Part shown: positions 11,851-22,584 of the stretch, piece by piece | How positions within the stretch are numbered: the first letter of the stretch is position 1 | Layout: every line of letters starts with the position of its first letter | Notes under the pieces: model-generated | Databases searched by the model: none | Told to the model about the DNA's origin: nothing | Seen by the model: the letters and a program-made list of their open reading frames with translations, nothing else | From: Cephalopachus bancanus | Lineage: Eukaryota; Chordata; Mammalia; Primates; Tarsiidae | Direction: 5' to 3' | NCBI GenBank assembly: GCA_027257055.1 | Contig: JAPVLO010000133.1 | Coordinates: 8,605,501 to 8,669,500, forward strand | DNA length: 64,000 bases | Position numbers and translations under genes: made by a program

Positions 11851-12664
11851 CATCCTTAAAGAAATAATATGGGCCATTGCCTTGCTGGTATGGCCATGTG
11901 CTCTTTGAGCCATGGTTGTCGTCATGCTTCCTGGTTTTGGCCCCCTCCCCAACCTTGGGGAGGTGAATCTTCTCTCTCCCTTCTCTTTCTCTCTAATTTA
12001 CTTTTAAATAAACTATATTTTTAAATCTAAAGACAAGAAATAATAGAAGTGGCTCTACCACCAGACTAGTTACAAAAGAGTTGACTAAGAGTTGACTAAG
12101 ACTTGCAAGTGGCACTAACTACTTATAAATTATCTACTTACACATGGTGTCTTCAGACAATTTTGCAACTCATTGTAGATAGCCTAGTTATCATCTCCCA
12201 GCTTCAACTATAAAGTATCAATAATATCACCTAGTTCATAGAGTTAATATCAATGTAACTTGAATTATTGCCTCCAAGTAGGTAACGGGCCAGTGCAGCT
12301 TCTGGTACCTAGTAGACTCCCAATGCATATTAGCTCCCTTCATGGTGTCTTCAGTTCCCTCTAGTCAATTTAGATATTTGTTGCAGTGTCTGGATTGTTT
12401 TCATGTAATGCCCTCCATGAGTAACCTCCCAGTGTCATAGTTTCGACTGCTAACTATATACTAACTCAAAAATTCACATCTTGAGCTCAAATCTGTCTCC
12501 TGATACATAGATCCATCAGCTTCCTGGATCTCTCTTGGATGCTCCATTCCTCATCAGTTAAGATGATCCTTGTTGCCAGAAGACAGAAAGGTCAGGTCCA
12601 ATCAGCTTCCACAGTTAAGAAGGTTTTACTGGCTTGCATTAATGAAAAGGCCAGAGCTGCAGCT

Positions 12665-12718
<54 letters not shown>

Positions 12719-13100
12719 TCTCAGCTCCATCTTCCTACATGTGGTGGCTTTCCTTAAGCTGGCTTCCCCCATGGCCACAAGATGGCTGCCAGCAGAAACT
12801 GGGCCATGCATTGCCTTACCCATGGGGAGAAAATGGCTTCCCTCATCTAGAATAACCGCTTTCCCTAATCTTCACATTTAAACATCCCTTTACCACTCAC
12901 TGTGGCCAGGAGAGTCTCACATGCTGATTGGCCTAGTTCTGGGATTTGAGATGTCCCTGACCTAGCTGCAGTAGCAAGGGATTGTCCTGATGGCTTGGCC
13001 ACTTAGGGTTCACCTCTGAAGATACCAGTCAAGCTCTTCCCGCACAAAAATATAATCTCTTCACAAGGAGAGTGAAGTAAAATAGATGTTCATTCTAGAT
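11851..13100. other. Unassigned sequence with a (TG)n tract
   Basis: No named repeat or gene is recognised apart from the microsatellite at 12667. Near 12083 the short unit 'gagttgactaa' is tandemly doubled. The part at 12720-13050 looks like old repeat-derived DNA, but I cannot name the family. Confidence 0.4.
12667..12715. repeat. (TG)n microsatellite
   Basis: About 24 perfect TG units. Cys-Val repeat reading frames across it are artefacts. Confidence 0.98.
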
Positions 13101-13103
13101 ACT

Positions 13104-13825
13104 GTTAAGGGTTGAATTGTATCCCCCCAATAAAATAGGTTGAATCTCCAGTAGCAGTAAAAGTGATCTTGTTTGAAAATAGGGTCTTAGCCGGGCTCGG
13201 TGGCTTAGCCTGTAATCCTGTGCCTTTGGGAGACTGAGGTGAGTGGATTGCCTGAGCCCGCGGGTTTGAGACCTGCCTGGGCAACTTGGCGAGACCTCAA
13301 CTCTACAATAAATAAAAAAAATTAGCCGGATGTGGTAGTGCGCACCTGTAGTTCCAGCTACTTGGAAGGCTGAGGCGGAAGGATCGCCGGAGCCCAGCAG
13401 GTCGAGGCTGCGGTGGCCGGGAGCGGCCACTGCACTCCAGTCTGGGCAACAGAGTGAGACTCCAACTCAAAAAAAAAAAAAAAGAAAGAAAATAGGGTCT
13501 TTGCAGATACAGTCAAGGGAAAATGAGGATATTCAGGGAGCTCTAATCCAATATGGCTGGTGTCCCTATAAGTAGAGGGGAATTTGGGCATGAAAACATT
13601 GGAGAGAAGCCACATGAGTAGAGAGGCCTAGAGTAACATGACACAGGCAAGGACTGACGGCCACCCCGGAAATGAGAAAGGAAGGGAAGTGTCTCCCCTG
13701 CAGGCTTCAGAGGGGGCCTGCGCACCTTGATGTTGAACCTCTAGTTTTCAGAACTGTGGTACAATCCATTTCTTCTGCTTTAGGCCCCCCTGTGTGGTAC
13801 TTCTTATGGCAATTCTAGGAAATGA
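13104..13825 (+). mobile_element. MaLR/MLT1-type LTR, sense, split by an Alu
   Basis: The left part at 13104-13188 has 'gggttgaattgtatcccccc' and 'gaaaatagggtctt'. The right part, from about 13488, has 'ttgcagatacagtcaaggg', 'atccaatatggctggtgtcc' and 'agaactgtggtacaatccat'. Together they follow the order of an MLT1-type LTR. The interruption is the Alu at 13189-13487, whose target-site duplication lies in the LTR. No internal viral genes are present. Confidence 0.75.
13189..13487 (+). mobile_element. Young lineage-specific Alu inside an MLT1-type LTR
   Basis: Full-length dimer: 'ccgggctcggtggcttagcc', linker 'ctacaataaataaaaaaaat', right monomer with the perfect hairpin at 13413-13430 (GTGGCCG-GGAG-CGGCCAC), then an A-rich tail. 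A 14-bp target-site duplication 'gaaaatagggtctt' lies at 13175-13188 and 13488-13501. It is close to the apparent consensus of the young Alus in this window. Confidence 0.96.
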
Positions 13826-13834
13826 ATATGGATG

Positions 13835-13999
13835 ATTTTTCACACACCCATTATCTTATATATACCTCTATCATAGAGTTCAACATACCATTTTACAGTT
13901 TTATATTTTTCCTGTATCTCTTTCCATGTGAAGTATAATATCCTTGAGGGCAAGGATCATGTCTTAATTGACTTTGTGTCCTTAAGGTATAAAATGCAA
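13835..13999 (+). repeat. L2 LINE 3' end, left part, interrupted by mariner
   Basis: 'cttgagggcaaggatcatg' after a pyrimidine-rich stretch is typical of the L2 3' region. The tail seems to resume after the mariner near 15262 with 'ttattgagtaaagg'. It is an ancient copy matched by eye. Confidence 0.55.
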
Positions 14000-15261
14000 G
14001 GTCTGACAATTAAGTTCACGAACTAGCTACCATGCACTTACATTGGCAGTACTAAATGAGCAACAACACAGTGAGGTTTCATAACCTTAGTATGTCAGTG
14101 TCTCACAGCTGTGTTCGTGTTGACTTATGGCAGCAATTGCTGAGTGTCGTTCATTAATGTTGCATGTTTTTGTGTGCCACCACAAGAATGTAGGAGCTTG
14201 AATTAGAACAACAAACAAACATTGAATTTCTTGTTAAATTTGGCAAGAGTAAAAGTGAAATCAGGGAGACATATTAGTCCAAGTTTATGGGGAGAACGCC
14301 ATGAAGAAAAAGGCAGTGTGCAAATGAATTAAGTGTTTTTTTGAGGGGAAAGAAAGTATCGCTGATGAAGAGAGGTCAGGATGGCCAGTAACGAGCAGAA
14401 CTGATGGAAATATTGCATAAATTTGTTGAATTGTGCATCAAAATTGCTGACTGACTGTGAGAAGCATAGCAGACTAAATAGGCATCAATAGACATCAGTA
14501 GAGAAACAGTTAGGAAATCTTGGTATGAGAAAGGTGTGTGCAAAAATGGTTGCAAAGAAGCTCACTGATAAACAAAAGCAAAAAAGAGTTGAAGTTTGCC
14601 AAGACCTTTTGGAGAGGCAAGACGACATGTTGGGCTGTGTTATCACTGGTGATGAAATATGTGTGTACCAATATGACCCTGAAACAAAGTGTCAAAGTGC
14701 ACAATGGAAGTCAGTCAATTCTCCACCACCAAAAACTTTCCATTGGTCCAAATCAAGATTCAAAACAATGTTGCTAAACTTTTTGATATCAGAGGGATTG
14801 TTCATTATGAATTTGTACCAACTGGACAAACTGTTAACCAAGTTTACTATTTGGAAGTGTTGAAAGGGCTGCATGAAAAAGTTTGATGAAACCCCCTGAA
14901 CTTTTTACCAAGAATGCACCAACTCACAGAGCACTGTCTGTGAGGAAGTTTTTAGCCAGTAAACAAATAACTGTATTGAAACGCCCTCCCTACTCACTTG
15001 ATATAGCTCCTGATGACTTTTTTCTTTACCTGAAGATAAAGGAAGACATTTGATAATATCCAGGACATCAAGGGCAATATGATGACAGTGCTGATGGTCA
15101 TTCCAGAAAGAGTTCCAAAATTGCTTTGACAGGTGGACTAGGCACTGATATCAGTGCATAGCTTCCCAAGGGGAGTACTTCCAAAGTGACCATAGTGGTA
15201 CTCAGCAATGAGGTATGGAGTACTTTTCCTAGGATGAGTTCACGAATTTTGTTGTCAAACC
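14000..15261 (+). mobile_element. Mariner DNA transposon, nearly full length, inactive
   Basis: About 1.26 kb, the usual size for mariner. The terminal inverted repeats start 'ggtctgacaattaagttcac' at 14000 and, read in reverse from 15261, 'ggtttgacaacaaaattcgt'. The arms agree at most positions. A degenerate transposase lies between them on the plus strand. It sits in an L2 3' end, which helps fix its edges. The expected TA duplication is not clean on both sides. Mariner elements are spread by horizontal transfer in animals and copies occur in several mammals, so a lineage-restricted invasion is possible. Several disabling changes show it is no longer mobile. Confidence 0.93.
14188..15212 (+). 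pseudogene. Mariner transposase, broken
   Basis: Cut-and-paste transposase of the Tc1/mariner D,D34D class. The start codon near 14188 is followed at once by TAG. The helix-turn-helix part at 14190-14520 has several stops. The longest open piece, 14525-14863, contains ITGDE with the first catalytic Asp at 14651-14653 and the family motif YDPETK. A frameshift near 14780 moves the continuation into another frame (14689-14886). The second catalytic Asp, expected just before NAP near 14913, reads Lys (14910-14912) next to an apparent small deletion. The third Asp, in APDDFF, is kept at 15015-15017. The 34-residue spacing between the second and third positions is preserved. Clearly non-functional. 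Confidence 0.9.
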
Positions 15262-16840
15262 TCATATGTAACCATTATTGAGTAAAGGAATCAAGCTACT
15301 TTACTGATGAGAAAGCAAGTTTTCCCAAGAACACTGTACCAGTTGATGTCTTTGGTTACATTTAAAATAAGCTGACTGTAGTTTAAGCAAAGGAGATGTC
15401 TCTGAAAGGGCATGCATACTCCTAGGACTGCCATGACGGCCGGGCCGAGGGCTCTGTGGTGCTGAGCAAGATGCCACATCTGGCTAGTCCAAGACCTGCA
15501 CTGGACAGAGTGAACACTCTGGTACACCGCTCGCCCTGGGTCCCAGGCATGGCCACCAGCAAAGCTGCCACTACTTGCTGGAGCCCATGCCACTTCTGCC
15601 TCTAACATCACCAGGGGTGGTGATCTGGCCTACTGCACCGACCAACTTACGAGCACATAATGTGTGCCCTGAGGCCACAACAATGACACCCACTTGTAAA
15701 AATGCACATCTGGAAGGTGACACACTGGGATGTGAACCCAGCTGGCCTGGGTCCAGCACCCAGGGGCTTAAACATTCTGCCAGGTGGTCTCCAGATGCAT
15801 GGTGGGACCCTTCCATTTTAAAAATCAGGCAGGCCAGCAACTCCAGTGACAGGCAAGCCCAAGACACCTCACCCACCACAGAGTTTATCAGAAAGCTTCA
15901 GAAATGCATTGCTTGGCATATGTCAAGAGGCAAAGTGAAACTCTTCAGATGATGAGCTGGGCTTTTGGAAGTCAGCAAGTGCTTTAATGGAGACAGGCAG
16001 AGAGGGCTTCATATGACAGCTCACCCAGAGCCAGACTGCACCACGTGGGTTCCTGTGGCCGCGTGCTGACTCAGAGGGTGGCAAGGGGCTGCTTCTGATT
16101 CACCCCAACCACATCCTGCCCCTCCCTGGCTCCTCTCCCCGGGAAGCCACACGTTGGTCTAGTGAGATCTCCATCCGACGCCTTGGCTCAGGTATTTGCC
16201 ATGAGGGTCTGTGAACCTCAGAATTCCCATTTTCCAGAACATCTCCCAGCAGCATCAAGGTGTGAGGCTGCCTGTGACTAAGTGTCGGGCTGCTAGTCTG
16301 TAGTCAGACTCAGGGCTTGACTGGAGTGGGTTATTTCTCACTGTGTTTCCACAGGCACAAACCAGTATCTAACGTCACATACACATGGCTTTAAAAATGG
16401 CTTTAGCTGATTTGAATCAGAATGAAAATGCTTGCACTAAACACACAATAACAGTTAGATAGATAGAGAAATTGTTCTTTCTGAGATCAGTGTTATAGAC
16501 ACACAGTATCATCAAGGACTAAATAAGCACTTCATCCTGAGCTGATTCATCTTAGAAAAACGTGTGGTAGGCAACTCAAAATCACTCAAATGAAGAGTAC
16601 GAGGAAAGGTCAAAAAATTTTTTGGTTAAAGTCAGTTTAGTGAAATGAGTATCCGTTGGGACTTTTCTGTTTTGTTTTGTTTGAGGTTTGGGGTTTCTTT
16701 GTGCGTGTTTTGTTTTTTGGTTTCCATTGAAGGCAGTTAGGACAAGAAAGACTGTCTATGGAGGAATTTAAAAGTGTAGGGGTCTGAACTTTATTCTGTA
16801 GGCAGGGGGTCATTCAAAAGGGTTTTTTATTTCATTTATC
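15262..16840. other. Unassigned sequence
   Basis: After about 40 bp that may be the L2 end, nothing recognisable. It is less AT-rich at 15420-16330. Open frames of 102-125 codons exist on both strands (15291-15952) but overlap one another and show no family resemblance. Confidence 0.35.
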
Positions 16841-16844
16841 TTTG

Positions 16845-17790
16845 AAATATTTTAGCCAAATACAACAAAGGAAAAGTGTGGGAAACATAAGTAAATTTAA
16901 TTTTTTAAAAAAGCAAGCACTGTGCAAACACCATTCACATCAAGAAATAGAACACTGCTAGCACCTCAGAAATTCCCTAGTGATAGCTTTAAATTTTTTA
17001 GATTACGAGTGATAACCCAATAGTGACAAAGCATAAAACATGTATGTTCAATTTATCACGTCATCGCCATCAAATTCAAGAAGTCTAAGACAAGCCGGGC
17101 TCGGTGGTTCAACCTGTAATCCCGCGCCTTTGGGAGGCTGAGGTGAGTGAATTGCCTGAGCCCGCGGGTTCAGACCCACCTGGGCAGCGAGACCTCTTCT
17201 CTACAATAAATCAAAAAATCAGCCGGGCGTGGTAGCGCATGCCTGTAATTCCGGCTACTTGGAAGGCTGAGGCGGAAGGATCACCGGAGCCCAGCAGGTC
17301 GAGGCTGCGGTGGCCGGGAGCGGCCACTGCACTCCAGTATGGGTGACAGAGTGAGACTCCAACTCAAAAAAAAAAAAAGAAGTCTAAGACCAACAGCACC
17401 CAAAAATCTCTTGATTTCAACTTCCAGGTCACAACTCCCTTCCTCCCTCTCCACCCCATGAGCTAATCACCACCCTAATATTTGAAATAATAATTTCTTT
17501 ATTTTTCTTTATAGCTTCACCACCTTGGCATACATCCCCAAATAAGATAGTTTAGTTGTGCCTTTTTTGAACTTTATGTGAATGTAATCATACTTTATGT
17601 TTTCTTTGGTGTCTTGCTTCTTTGCCCAATAGTATTTTTGGAGAGTGGAGAGTCGTCCATGCTGATTCTTGAAGTTAATAGTCTGTTCACTTTCTTTATT
17701 GTAAATAGTCTATTGCATGAATATATCATAACTAACAGTTGCGTTGTTCCCAGTTTGAGGCTGTTACAAACAATGTTGAAGTATTTGTGT
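16845..17790 (-). mobile_element. L1 3' region, antisense, interrupted by an Alu
   Basis: The stretches at 16845-17091 and 17391-17790 read like the reverse complement of an old L1M-type 3' end. Examples are 'catcaagaaatagaacactg' at 16938 and the run 'gctgttacaaacaatgttg' at 17760. No reading frame survives. The Alu at 17092-17376 splits it. Confidence 0.6.
17092..17376 (+). mobile_element. Young lineage-specific Alu with TSD
   Basis: It starts 'caagccgggctcggtggttc', has linker 'ctacaataaatcaaaaaatc', and the right monomer keeps the intact hairpin gtggccg-ggag-cggccac near 17311. Target-site duplications 'aagaagtctaagac' lie at 17078-17091 and 17377-17390. A short segment of the left monomer is missing around 17182 compared with its siblings. 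Confidence 0.95.
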
Positions 17791-17800
17791 GTGTGTGTGT

Positions 17801-17832
<32 letters not shown>

Positions 17833-17853
17833 CAGAGAGAGACAGAGAACGAG
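17786..17853. repeat. Compound microsatellite (TG)n-(GA)n-(GACA)n
   Basis: A short TG run (17786-17800) passes into GA and then GACAGA units up to 17853. It adjoins the L1 3' region. Confidence 0.95.
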
Positions 17854-17946
17854 AATAAGAAATATCTATCTAGTAGTAGTATGCAAATTATCAGATAGGG
17901 AGAGAATAGAGGAATTTAGCTGGGAAGTTCAATGATAAAGAATTAA

Positions 17947-18231
17947 GCCAGACTCGGTGGCTCAGCCTGTAATTCCGCGCCTTGGGAGACTGAGGTGAGT
18001 GAATTATCTGTGCCCGTGGGTTCGAGACCCACCTGGGCAACTTGGCAAGACCTCATCTCTACAATAAATCAAAAAATTAGCCGGGCGTGGTAGCACACGC
18101 CTATAGTTCCGACTACTTGGAAGGCTGAGGCGGAAGGATTGCCGGTGCCCAGCAGGTCGAGGCTCCGGTGGCCAGGAGCAGCCACTGCACTCCAGTCTGG
18201 GTGACAGAGTGAGACTCCAACTCAAAAAAAA
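17947..18231 (+). mobile_element. Young lineage-specific Alu with 16-bp TSD
   Basis: A complete Alu starting 'gccagactcggtggctcagc' with linker 'acaataaatcaaaaaattag'. The hairpin site is damaged by point changes ('ggtggccaggagcagccac'). Perfect target-site duplications 'aatgataaagaattaa' lie at 17931-17946 and 18232-18247. Confidence 0.96.
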
Positions 18232-18289
18232 AATGATAAAGAATTAAACATAGGAATTCAGGGATTAGCAAAAATGATCAGGAAAAAAC

Positions 18290-18565
18290 AACTATTGTTT
18301 TAAATTTCTGTTTCCTAATTATTAGTGAGTTTCAGTATTTTCTTTTTTTATCAAACTATTTTATTTTGTGTGTGAATTATCTATTCATATCCTTTGTCCA
18401 TTTTTCTATCAGCAGTTTCTTGCTGACTTGGGGGACCTTGATACATTTTGGACATTAATCTTTTGTCTGTTACCTATATTGTTAAGATATTTTTACCTAT
18501 CTGTTGCTTATATCAGTTCACAGTGTCTTCTGCTGTATATAAATTTTTAATGTGCATAAATGATG
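18290..18565 (-). mobile_element. L1 fragment, antisense
   Basis: 'attcatatcctttgtccatt' and 'gacattaatcttttgtctgt' are the reverse complement of the L1 ORF2 3' end/3' UTR junction. Short, old, with no open frame. Confidence 0.7.
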
Positions 18566-18876
18566 ACTTTTTTCATGTGTTATCATGACTAGACTACAGT
18601 ATTCTATTCAAACATTATTCAAACATTAGTCTTGGTTTTGTTGCAAAAGTATTTTGCGGACATAATTAAAGCCCCTAAACAGGTGACTTTTAGTGAGATT
18701 ATTCCAGATAATATGGGTGAGCCTGATCAAATCAGTTGGAAAATCTTAAAGGCAAGATTGGGAGCTTTTCCTAAAATAATATAAAGTTCCAACCTGCCTG
18801 TGACATCCCATTACTAAAGACCTTTCCAACTGAGTTCAGATGTGCTAGCCAGTCTCAACAATCACATAAACATATA
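18566..18876. other. Unassigned, probably repeat-derived
   Basis: 'gacataattaaagcccctaa' and 'agattattccagataatatg' resemble the middle of an old LTR or L1 end, but I cannot name it. A tandem 'attcaaacatt' pair lies near 18606. Confidence 0.35.
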
Positions 18877-19070
18877 GGGTGCCAAAAAATGTACACACAT
18901 TTTAAGAAATGAAAAAACTGCATTAAAATAGCAATACTCAATAAATTGAATATAAGTCACATTTGACTTCTGTAATTACCAGAGGTGCTCAAAATGGTTA
19001 CCGTCAATGTCCAGACACTTCTGATTATGGCAAACATCTCTTAAAATGTGTATACATATTTTTGGCACCC
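18877..19070. mobile_element. Short non-autonomous Tc1/mariner-like element (194 bp)
   Basis: Terminal inverted repeats of about 29 bp: the left end 'gggtgccaaaaaatgtacac' at 18877 is mirrored by the right end '...tgtatacatatttttggcaccc' finishing at 19070, with only a few mismatches. A TA dinucleotide precedes the left end, and the right TA is replaced by the (TG)n tract. The length is too short for a transposase. Family assignment to Tc1/mariner rests on the TIR style and TA and is an inference. Confidence 0.82.
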
Positions 19071-19071
19071 G

Positions 19072-19074
<3 letters not shown>

Positions 19075-19133
<59 letters not shown>

Positions 19134-19153
19134 TGTGGTGTGGTGTGTGTGTG
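19075..19153. repeat. (TG)n microsatellite with TGGTG variants
   Basis: About 29 perfect TG units up to 19132, then a short TGGTG variant zone. It starts right at the end of the 194-bp TIR element. Confidence 0.98.
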
Positions 19154-19375
19154 ATTTTTATCTCAATGGCATCATTATCTTTTAGTCACCCAATTTGAAA
19201 TATGGGAGCTATGGAGTCATTATTGATAATTTTCTGGTAAAGATTTTTAGCTTTTAAAAAAATATTAGTCAAGTTAAATATAAATAGAATCTCATGATAT
19301 AAGATTTAGCCAGTCAAAAGTACAAAACACTGGTAGTCCTTTTTCACTTCTGTCTACCACTTCCCTCTCATCTAC
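19154..19375. repeat. Left arm of a large inverted repeat
   Basis: About 222 bp that matches the reverse complement of 19815-20038 at roughly four of five positions by eye. The longest exact block is 22 bases (19335-19356 against 19835-19856). The arm begins right after the (TG)n tract. The family is not recognised. Confidence 0.85.
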
Positions 19376-19814
19376 ATTTGTGTACACATACACAAGATAC
19401 ACATACATACACATATATATATTTATTTAAATTTGCATTTGTATTTACATTTATTCCTCCTACTGGCTCTGTTTCTCCAGTTGTACCCTGGCTGATACAA
19501 TATACACAGTCAGTTTATCAACCTTCTCATTTGTAGCATCCAGGCTTTGTGTCTTGCTGAGGTGATCCTCATACAAGCATATATGTAAATCATGATCATA
19601 CAGAATTGACAGTAAGGGTTAAAATGGAGGAGTCCTCCTCCACTCCTCTCCTCTACTCCAACCCCATCTTGAGGCAACATTGCCAATAAGTCAGAGTAGA
19701 TTTTTCCAGCCTGCTTTTACTGTAAAAAAGTTGCCCTAATTTGTGTGTGTATGTGTGTAAAGCACTACAAAGTAGTCTGATAGACTACATCTTAACTTAA
19801 TGACAATGGTTGCA
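19376..19814. other. Spacer of the inverted repeat
   Basis: About 440 bp with an AT-rich 'acatatatatatttattt' zone near 19413 and a segment near 19460 with 'cctactggctctgtttctcc'. A purine/pyrimidine-biased 'ggaggagtcctcctccactcc' site lies near 19626 and is itself a small palindrome. No gene. Confidence 0.5.
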
Positions 19815-20038
19815 TATAGATGAGAAGGAAGTAGTAGACAGAAGTGAAAAAGGACTGTCAGTGTTTTGTTCTTTTGATGATCTAAACCTTACACAATTAG
19901 AATCTATTCATATTTAATTTGACTGATTTTTCAAAGGTAAAAAATACTTACCAAAAAATTATCCATAATGATTTCATGACATCAATATTTCAGATTTGAG
20001 TAACTAAAAGATAATTGTTCCATTGAGATAAATAAAGA
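19815..20038. repeat. Right arm of a large inverted repeat
   Basis: Reverse-complement partner of 19154-19375. Together the arms could form a long imperfect RNA or DNA hairpin with a 440-base loop. The outer end abuts the Alu at 20044. Confidence 0.85.
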
Positions 20039-20043
20039 TACTA

Positions 20044-20258
20044 GCTTAGGCAACATAGTGAGACCTTGTCTCTATAAAAAAAATTAGTCTGACATGGTGA
20101 CACATACCTATAGTCCCAGCTACTCAGGAGACACATCTACGACTGAGGCAGAGGCAGAAGGATCATCTAAGCCCAGGAGATCATAGATGTGGTGAGCCGT
20201 GATCATGCCACTGCACTCCAGCCTGGGCCAGAGACCCCAACTAAAAAAAAAAAAAAAA
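20044..20258 (+). mobile_element. Alu, 5'-truncated, older
   Basis: It starts inside the left monomer with 'gcttaggcaacatagtgaga', runs through linker 'aaaaaaaattagtctgacat' and ends 'actccagcctgggcc' plus an A-run. A short insertion ('acacatctacgactgaggcag' zone near 20131) disrupts the right monomer. It differs from the young Alu type and resembles AluJ-like copies. Confidence 0.88.
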
Positions 20259-20919
20259 GATGCCAAAAGTCAGATGATTTACTGCAGGCATTAAAAACTC
20301 CAAAGCCATGCTTAAATGCATAATAAAATACAATAGGAAGTTTGAGTGTGGTGGCTGACTAGAGAGCACATGCTTGCCTTAAATTTCAAAAGCCTATGAC
20401 AAACAAATCATACCTATGGTTCAAATTTGACTTGTGAGTCATAAATGTGTCTCCTTTGCAAATGTATAGGAAAAGACCAGGTTAATTTTGAACCAAGAAC
20501 AATAGAAATTGGGCCTTAGACGTATTTTTAAAATCATAAAAGCTAAGACTCTAGTAAAAAAAGCATAAGTTGGTAAGGATATGTTTTGTTGAAGGTATGT
20601 TATAGATACTTATTCATGTTGTGTTTAATAATTTCACCCTTTTCAGATTCAATTTTGGCAGAAGGACTGGAGAAATACAAAATTCTCTTCATCTACTTTC
20701 AGATAAATGGGAAGAGACACATTTTCTAGTAAAGATAATTTGGTAAGAACCCTAAAAAGTTTAGGAAACTGAGAAGTGCTGAATTTTGGATTTGACAGGG
20801 TGATATTCAACAGAAGATTACATTAGAAATGCCATACTTAATATCAAAATTGCTTTTAAATGAGACAACACTGACCTAACATTTGTCAAGATGTAACTCT
20901 ATTTGAGCAGGTACAATAA
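20259..20919. other. Unassigned AT-rich sequence
   Basis: No repeat family or gene recognised. Confidence 0.4.
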
Positions 20920-21143
20920 TGAAAAACAGCCAAGGAATGCTACATTGGTTTAACAGTCAGAAATCAGTCAATGTATAATATATCCTATAAATGCAAAATA
21001 AGACAAAACTCACACAATCATCTCAAGAGATGAGGAAAAGCATTTAACAAAGTTCAAGTTTTAAAATATTTTTTAAAAACTAGGAATAGAAGGGAACTTT
21101 CTCAACTTGACGAAGTGCATCCATAAAAAACCCATAGTTAATA

Positions 21144-21374
21144 GATTGAGCATACCAAATCTGAAAATTCAAAATGCTCTAAAATTCAGAATTCTTTAGG
21201 GACCAAAGTGACACTCAAAGGAAATGTTCATTGGGGCATTTCAAATTTCAGATTTCAGATTTGGGATGTTCAGCAGGTAAGTGCACTGCAAATATTCCAA
21301 AATCTAAAAAAAAAACAAATGCAGAATCCAAAACACTTCTGTTCTCAAGCATTTCAGATAAGGGATACCCAACC
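21144..21374. mobile_element. Tigger/pogo-like non-autonomous DNA transposon in L1
   Basis: 231 bp with inverted ends 'gattgagcataccaaatctg' (left) and '...ataagggatacccaacc' (right) and internal 'ttcagatttcagatttggg'. TA lies on both sides (21142-21143 and 21375-21376), and the L1 reads through when the element is removed. The end sequence matches the Tigger-type MITEs known in mammals. The exact subfamily is not assigned. Confidence 0.85.
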
Positions 21375-22009
21375 TATATTATAATTAAAGGTGAAAGACT
21401 GAATGTTTTTCCAGAACCAGACAAAGATAACCAGGGTCACCACTCCATTTAACATTGTACTAGGTGAGATAATTAGAAGAGAAAAGGAAATAAAAAGCAT
21501 AAACATTTTAAAGGAAGAAGTGAAACTGTACTTGTAGATGACAAGATCAAATAATCATGATACAGAAAATCCTAAGTAATCTAGTCAAAACTATTTAAAC
21601 TAATAAATAAGTACTGCAGTGTTGCAAGATATAATATCCTTATACAAAAAAATCAGTTGTATTTCTATGCATTTGCACTGAAATTCAAAATGAAACAAAG
21701 AAAACAGCTCCATTTCCTGAAGCATCTAAAAGAATGGAATACTTAGAAATACCTTTATAAAACAGTGAAAAACTGGTATTCTGGAAACCATAAAATGTTA
21801 TTGAAAGACGTTAAATACAATTTTAAAAAGTGGAAAGACTTACGATTTTCATAGACTAGGTACCATAAATACACCATGCTCATGGGTAATACTTCCCAAA
21901 TTTATCTACAAACTCAACTCAACCCCAATCCAAACTCTAGCAGGATTCTTTGCAGAAATGTACAACCCAAACTTAAAATTTACATGGAAATCCAAGGAAG
22001 CTAGAATAG

Positions 22010-22010
<1 letters not shown>

Positions 22011-22061
<51 letters not shown>
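22011..22061. repeat. (CA)n microsatellite in L1
   Basis: About 25 perfect CA units within the sense L1 ORF2 region. Confidence 0.98.
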
Positions 22062-22062
<1 letters not shown>

Positions 22063-22584
22063 ATGAAATAGAAGAACAAATCTGAAGGACTCAAACTTGC
22101 TGACTTCAAAACTTACTCCAAAGGTACAATCATCAAATAAGGGTGGTATTGGCATAAAGATAGACATATAGATCAATGCAATAGAATTAAGAATCTAGAA
22201 ATAAACTCTTACGTTTACAGTCAATTAATTAATTATCTACAAGGGTGTCAAAACCATTCCATGCAGAACAAACAGACTTTTTAACAAATGGTGCTGAACA
22301 CTTGCCTCAAGCCATATTAAAAAATTTACACAAAATAGATCAAAGATCTAAATATAAAAACTAAAACTATACAACTATAGTTTCAAAAAACTGTATCTTT
22401 TACAACTGAAACTTTAACACTCTTAAAAGAAAATGTAGGCTTAAATATTTATGACCTTGAGGAAGGTAATAATTTCATAGATGACACCAAAGGTATAAGC
22501 AAAACAAAAAACAAAATAGACATTGAATTACATCCAAATCTTAAAAATTTATCCTGCAAAAGTTACCATCAAAAAACGAAGATT

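Noticed and set aside
12720..13050. Possible LTR or DNA transposon
   Set aside because: The style suggests repeat-derived DNA, but I could not match it to a family or find termini.
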